A DNA stretch of 35,166 nt. Source: Anaerolineales bacterium UBA5797 (lineage in GTDB: Bacteria > Chloroflexota > Anaerolineae > Anaerolineales > Villigracilaceae). Below, in pieces: positions 31,900 through 35,166 of the stretch. The notes below the pieces were generated by a model. That model was given only the letters and a program-made list of their open reading frames with translations. It was not told the DNA's origin and searched no databases. Numbering within the stretch: the stretch's first letter is position 1; every line of letters begins with the position of its first letter. A program made the translations under genes and the position numbers. The DNA lies in contig DIDP01000073.1 of assembly GCA_002418205.1 (NCBI GenBank), positions 1-35,166 of the forward strand. The letters are read 5' to 3'.

Positions 31900-32349
31900 A
31901 TGAGCCCAAAGAAAGATGCACAAAAATCCAGTGGCTTCACAGCCGAAGAAAAAGCCGCAATGAAAGAACGCGCCAAAGAAATGAAGGCGGAAGCGCGCGC
32001 GAGCAGGAACAGGGAGGAAGGTGAAAAAGCCATCCTTGGAGCGATCAACGCAATGAAGGAACCAGACCGTTCGATGGGGAAGCGGATCCATGAGATCGTC
32101 ACAGCCGCCGCGCCGGACCTCATGCCGAAGACCTGGTATGGCATGCCTGCCTATGCGGACAAGGACGGCAAGGTCATTTGCTTCTTCCAGGCAGCAGGCA
32201 AGTTCAATGTCAGGTATGCGACGTTCGGCTTCCAACCCGATGCGAAACTCGACGATGGCAACATGTGGGCGGCGTCCTTCGCCCTGATCAAGTTGACCGC
32301 CGCCGAGGAGAAAAAGATCGCCGCGCTCGTGAAGAAAGCGGTGGGTTGA
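31900..32349 (+). CDS. DUF1801-family protein, tandem copy B
   Basis: 149 aa, a close paralogue of copy A: the same N-terminal helix (FTAEEKAAMKERAKEMKAEARASRNREEGEKAILGAINAM) and the same domain motifs (MGKRIHEIVTAAAPDLMPKTWYGMPAYADKDGK, KLTAAEEKKIAALVKKAVG). Synonymous differences are many, so the duplication is not recent. AAAAGGAGA lies before the ATG. The intergenic stretch between the copies has two overlapping inverted repeats. Function is unknown. Confidence 0.85.
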   Translation: MSPKKDAQKSSGFTAEEKAAMKERAKEMKAEARASRNREEGEKAILGAINAMKEPDRSMGKRIHEIVTAAAPDLMPKTWYGMPAYADKDGKVICFFQAAGKFNVRYATFGFQPDAKLDDGNMWAASFALIKLTAAEEKKIAALVKKAVG

Positions 32350-32390
32350 GGACCGATCCAATCGCAGCCCGAATTCGGACAATTTTAGTC

Positions 32391-32419
32391 TTGACCAAAT
32401 AGAATAAATGTTCTAAAAT
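32391..32419 (+). promoter_or_regulatory. promoter and putative operator of the FAD oxidoreductase
   Basis: -35 TTGACC (32391-32396), a 17-nt spacer and -10 TAAAAT (32414-32419). It matches the ArsR promoter at 24 of 29 positions, including the AGAA-N6-TTCT dyad (32401-32414). Confidence 0.78.
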
Positions 32420-32438
32420 AGCAGAAACGCGTTCATGG

Positions 32439-32465
32439 GTGGGTAAAAGCATGGCTTTTGCCCAC
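32439..32465 (+). other. hairpin in the leader of the FAD oxidoreductase
   Basis: GTGGGTAAAAGC, ATG loop, GCTTTTGCCCAC: a 12-bp stem with one G-T pair. It lies between the predicted transcription start and the ribosome site, with TTATTGCATT following. It may be a transcriptional attenuator or a stabilising hairpin. Confidence 0.45.
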
Positions 32466-32511
32466 TTATTGCATTAACAATTCGACGGAATAACTTTAAT
32501 TGGAGAGAAAA

Positions 32512-33915
32512 ATGACAAAATCGGACCGCTCAACTTTACTGGATTCACCCTCCACTTCCCCCTCGACCTCGGAACTGCGCGCGCTTTTCAACGGCAGGGT
32601 CATCGCCCCGGACGACCCCCGCTACGAATCCGCACGGACCGTCGTCTATGGCGGCATCGACCGCCGCCCATCAGCGATCATCCGCGTGGCAGATGCAGGC
32701 GATGTCTCGCGGCTCGTGACATTAGCGCGCGAATACGGATTTGAGCTGGCGATCCGCAGCGGAGGTCACAGCAGCGCAGGTCACAGCACAACCGAGGGCG
32801 GAGTTGTGCTCGACCTTTCCGACATGAAGGATCTACAGATCAACCTTGAAGACAAAACCGCCTGGGCGGAGACCGGTCTGACCGCCGGCGAGTTCACAGC
32901 AGCTGTCGGCGCGCACGGCCTCGCTGTCGGCTTTGGCGACACCGGCTCCGTCGGCCTCGGCGGCATCACGCTCGGCGGCGGGATCGGATTCCTCGTCCGA
33001 AAATATGGGCTGACCATCGACTCCCTGCTCGCTGCCGAGGTTGTAACCGCAGACGGTCAGCTTCTCTACGTGGACGACAAATCGCATCCCGACCTTTTCT
33101 GGGCCATACGCGGCGGTGGCGGCAACTTCGGCGTCGCCACCCGCTTCAAATTCCAATTATATGAAGTGGATATGATCTTCGGCGGGATGCTCTTCCTGCC
33201 TGCCACAGCGGACACCATCACCTCATTTATTGCCGAGGCTGAAGCGGCTCCCGAGGAATTATCGACCATCGCGAACGTGATGACCGCGCCGCCCATGCCG
33301 TTCCTGCCCGAAGATGTTCATGGCAAACCGATCATCATGGCGATGATGGTATATGCGGGCGATCCAAATGAAGGTGAGAAGGTAATTGCGCCGTTCCGCG
33401 CACTTGCCGCGCCGTATGCCGACATGCTGCGCCCGATGCGCTACCCGGAGATGTATCCGCCCGAGGAAGGAGGAGACTATCATCCCGTCGCCGCCGCGCG
33501 GACCATGTTCCTCGACCGAATGGATCGTTCCGCCGCGGAGTTGATCCTGGACCGGCTTCAGCGTTCGAGCGGTTCGATGGCGGTTGCCCAGCTTCGAGCG
33601 TTGGGCGGAGCGATGGCTCGAGTCCCTGCCGATGCGACCGCGTTTGCCCATCGCCAATCCCGCATCATGGCGAACCTCGCCGCGTTGTACGAAAAAACCG
33701 AAGAGAAGGAAATCCATGAGGCATGGGTAACGGAATTCTTTTCCTCGTTGCAGCAAAGCGACAAGGGCATGTATGTCAACTTTGTCGGCGACGAGGGTGA
33801 GGCGCACGTCCACGCGGCATACCCGGGCGCGACGTGGGAGCGGCTGCGCAAGGTCAAGGCGAAGTACGACCCCGATAATCTCTTCCGCCTCAATCAAAAT
33901 ATCCCTCCGGCGTGA
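32512..33915 (+). CDS. FAD-binding oxidoreductase, berberine-bridge-enzyme type
   Basis: 467 aa. The N-terminal FAD_binding_4 domain (~35-215) has AIRSGGHSSAGHS, where His86 matches the histidine covalently joined to FAD in this group, and GGITLGGGIGFLVRKYGL. The cysteine that makes a second flavin bond in berberine-bridge enzymes is not visible, so a single covalent link is likely. The C-terminal BBE segment (~430-467) ends YPGATWERLRKVKAKYDPDNLFRLNQNI. Such enzymes oxidise sugars, alkaloids or aromatic alcohols. ATG at 32512 has GGAGAG upstream; a TTG four codons earlier lacks one. A shared promoter with ArsR suggests common control. Confidence 0.92.
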   Translation: MTKSDRSTLLDSPSTSPSTSELRALFNGRVIAPDDPRYESARTVVYGGIDRRPSAIIRVADAGDVSRLVTLAREYGFELAIRSGGHSSAGHSTTEGGVVLDLSDMKDLQINLEDKTAWAETGLTAGEFTAAVGAHGLAVGFGDTGSVGLGGITLGGGIGFLVRKYGLTIDSLLAAEVVTADGQLLYVDDKSHPDLFWAIRGGGGNFGVATRFKFQLYEVDMIFGGMLFLPATADTITSFIAEAEAAPEELSTIANVMTAPPMPFLPEDVHGKPIIMAMMVYAGDPNEGEKVIAPFRALAAPYADMLRPMRYPEMYPPEEGGDYHPVAAARTMFLDRMDRSAAELILDRLQRSSGSMAVAQLRALGGAMARVPADATAFAHRQSRIMANLAALYEKTEEKEIHEAWVTEFFSSLQQSDKGMYVNFVGDEGEAHVHAAYPGATWERLRKVKAKYDPDNLFRLNQNIPPA

Positions 33916-33990
33916 GCAAGCTACCAACAAAAATGTTGCAGCAACCTTTATTTGAGCGGCGTCTTTTCACGAAAGAAGGAGGACCAAGAG

Positions 33991-34986
33991 ATGACAACCA
34001 ATTCAACCAAGCCAGGCAAATCGGTCATACAGTGGCTGCTGAATTCTGACCCTTCGATTCGCTGGCAGGTGTTGCGCGACCTGCAGTACGCATCCGCAGC
34101 CGAGACCGCCGGAGAGCGCGCCCGAGTGGCAACTGAAGGTTGGGGCGCAACCCTTCTGGCGGCCCAGGCCGACGATGGCACCTGGCCTGGAGAGCCGCGC
34201 TTCCCCGAATGGTCCACATTACGCACTCTGCTGTTGTTGCATGATATGGGTCTGGACCCATCCAGCGAACAAGCCAGGCGCGCCGTGGCACGCGTGCGTA
34301 ATAATGTGCAATGGCTGATGAACATTGCACAAGAGGAGTTGCCAAAAGACGAGGATATCAGCTGGTGGCATAAGCCCTTCTTTGAAGGCGAGGTGGAGCC
34401 CTGCATCAACGGCCGCGTAGTCACCATCGGCGCGTACTTTGGCGAAGATATGCAACCCATCGTCGAGCGGCTGCTGGGCGAGCAGATGGCGGACGGCGGC
34501 TGGAACTGCGATCAGGAAAACGGCTCGACCCGCGGCTCCTTCCACACCACCATCGACGTGCTCGAAGGCTTGCTGGAATTCGAGCGCGGGACAGGCGGCT
34601 CGCCCGCGGTGGAGGCTGCCCGTGAACGCGGCCAGGAATACCTGCTTGAACGCCGTCTCTTCAAAAGGCTGTCGACCGGTGAAGCCATTGAGCATGATCG
34701 CAAGGATGGTCCGGCCTGGACTCAGTTCTCCTACCCAGCCGGCTGGCGCTACGACATTCTGCGTGGATTGGACTATCTGCGCGCTGCGGGCGCCAAGCCG
34801 GATCCGCGTATGAAAGAAGCAATCGAGATCGTCGCATCGAAGCGCGACGAGTCCGGCCGTTGGGCGCTGGGCATTGTCCACCCCGATGAAGTGGTCGCCG
34901 AACCAGGCGTAGCCGAGGGTCAGCCGAGCCGATGGAACACGTTGCGCGCCTTGCGAGTGTTGGACTGGTACGACAACTCGGTGTGA
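33991..34986 (+). CDS. squalene-cyclase/prenyltransferase-repeat-like protein
   Basis: 331 aa. Repeats of the type found in alpha/alpha-toroid terpenoid cyclases and prenyltransferases are seen: LLAAQADDGTWPG (~60-72), LLGEQMADGGWNCD (~160-173) and the helical FHTTIDVLEGLLEFE; a further RDESGRWALG comes near the C-terminus. The DXDD acid motif of squalene-hopene cyclase is not evident, and the protein is about half the cyclase length, so it is unlikely to make hopanoids. GGAGG lies eight bases before the ATG at 33991; upstream starts have no site. It sits after the FAD oxidoreductase. The true role is unknown. Confidence 0.65.
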   Translation: MTTNSTKPGKSVIQWLLNSDPSIRWQVLRDLQYASAAETAGERARVATEGWGATLLAAQADDGTWPGEPRFPEWSTLRTLLLLHDMGLDPSSEQARRAVARVRNNVQWLMNIAQEELPKDEDISWWHKPFFEGEVEPCINGRVVTIGAYFGEDMQPIVERLLGEQMADGGWNCDQENGSTRGSFHTTIDVLEGLLEFERGTGGSPAVEAARERGQEYLLERRLFKRLSTGEAIEHDRKDGPAWTQFSYPAGWRYDILRGLDYLRAAGAKPDPRMKEAIEIVASKRDESGRWALGIVHPDEVVAEPGVAEGQPSRWNTLRALRVLDWYDNSV

Positions 34987-35022
34987 GACGAATAGACATT
35001 ATCGATAATTGGAAAAACAAAC

Positions 35023-35166
35023 ATGACGGTTAAACGTATGGACAACATCGGCATCGTGGTAGTAGACATCGATGGCGCCATTGAGTTCTTCACCGAGCTT
35101 GGCCTGAAGCTCGAAGGACGAGGCATGGTCGAAGGAGAATGGGCCGGGCGCGTCACCGGACTGGGC
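35023..35166 (+). CDS. VOC (glyoxalase-like) protein, truncated by window edge
   Basis: The first 48 codons of a plus-strand gene run off the right edge. The sequence MDNIGIVVVDIDGAIEFFTELG..LEGRGMVEGEW..RVTGLG is the typical first beta-alpha-beta-beta module of VOC/glyoxalase proteins. Only a weak GGA lies upstream, next to the palindrome ATTATCGATAAT. It likely binds a metal and a small molecule; activity cannot be judged from this fragment. Confidence 0.85.
   Translation, partial: MTVKRMDNIGIVVVDIDGAIEFFTELGLKLEGRGMVEGEWAGRVTGLG

Noticed and set aside
34998..35009. Palindrome ATTATCGATAAT before the last VOC gene
   Set aside because: Short and AT-rich, with no spaced arms and no partner site; chance is a sufficient explanation.
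1..35166. CRISPR array, tRNA, rRNA or replication origin
   Set aside because: No regularly spaced repeats, no tRNA-like cloverleaf or rRNA stretch and no DnaA-box cluster was noticed on reading the window.

Overview
This is about 35 kb of a moderately GC-rich bacterial chromosome. Gene content suggests an aerobic or microaerophilic heterotroph. I lean to Chloroflexota (Anaerolineae-like), because of paired choline-kinase-like/dimethylglycine-dehydrogenase-like genes, a non-pyrrolysine MttB homologue, a Tat-type lipoprotein binding protein and many dispersed palindromes. No rRNA or tRNA is present to confirm this, so the assignment is inference. Almost every gene has a clear Shine-Dalgarno site (GGAG/AAGGAG), which decided several start codons.

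Region 1 (1-17.4 kb) is a catabolic island. On the minus strand: a nucleotidyltransferase-like gene and a four-CBS protein, a terminator, then an 810-aa FAD oxidoreductase/GcvT fusion (dimethylglycine/sarcosine dehydrogenase type), a choline-kinase-like phosphotransferase and a transaldolase cut by the window edge. On the plus strand: a DeoR-family regulator, a metallophosphoesterase, an APC permease, a second choline-kinase-like phosphotransferase, a second FAD/GcvT fusion, a PfkB-family protein that lacks the usual catalytic Asp, a trimethylamine-methyltransferase (MttB) superfamily protein, and a DUF47/PiT phosphate-transport pair. The two arms diverge from a nearly mirror-symmetric promoter region whose single palindromic -35 box (TTGCAA) can serve both strands. 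Together these genes look like import, phosphorylation and oxidative or methyl-transfer demethylation of an N-methylated compound, with C1 units passing to tetrahydrofolate. The substrate is unknown. I consider this the best candidate for an undescribed pathway.

Region 2 (17.4-23 kb) is a four-gene ABC importer operon (Tat lipoprotein binding protein, two permeases, ATPase) of the Fe3+/polyamine/2-aminoethylphosphonate type. It has a strong promoter, a roughly 200-nt leader with two tiny ORFs, and a good terminator. A convergent family III CoA-transferase (CaiB/BaiF) follows.

Region 3 (23-25.7 kb) holds a 536-aa protein of unknown family with a C-terminal winged-helix-like segment and a highly structured leader, which may be a mobile element. 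It is followed by REP-like palindromes and a thiol peroxidase. Region 4 (25.7-27.8 kb) carries a class I aminotransferase and prephenate dehydratase, i.e. the last steps of phenylalanine synthesis.

Region 5 (27.8-35.2 kb) is a run of small accessory genes: an ArsR regulator with an AHSA1/SRPBCC protein, a DUF1801 protein, two RibD-like reductases, a PhnB/VOC protein, a convergent MarR regulator, two tandem DUF1801 paralogues, a berberine-bridge-type FAD oxidoreductase, a squalene-cyclase-repeat protein and a truncated VOC gene. The ArsR gene and the FAD oxidoreductase share almost the same promoter and an AGAA-N6-TTCT dyad, which suggests co-regulation. No CRISPR array, tRNA, rRNA or replication origin was seen.
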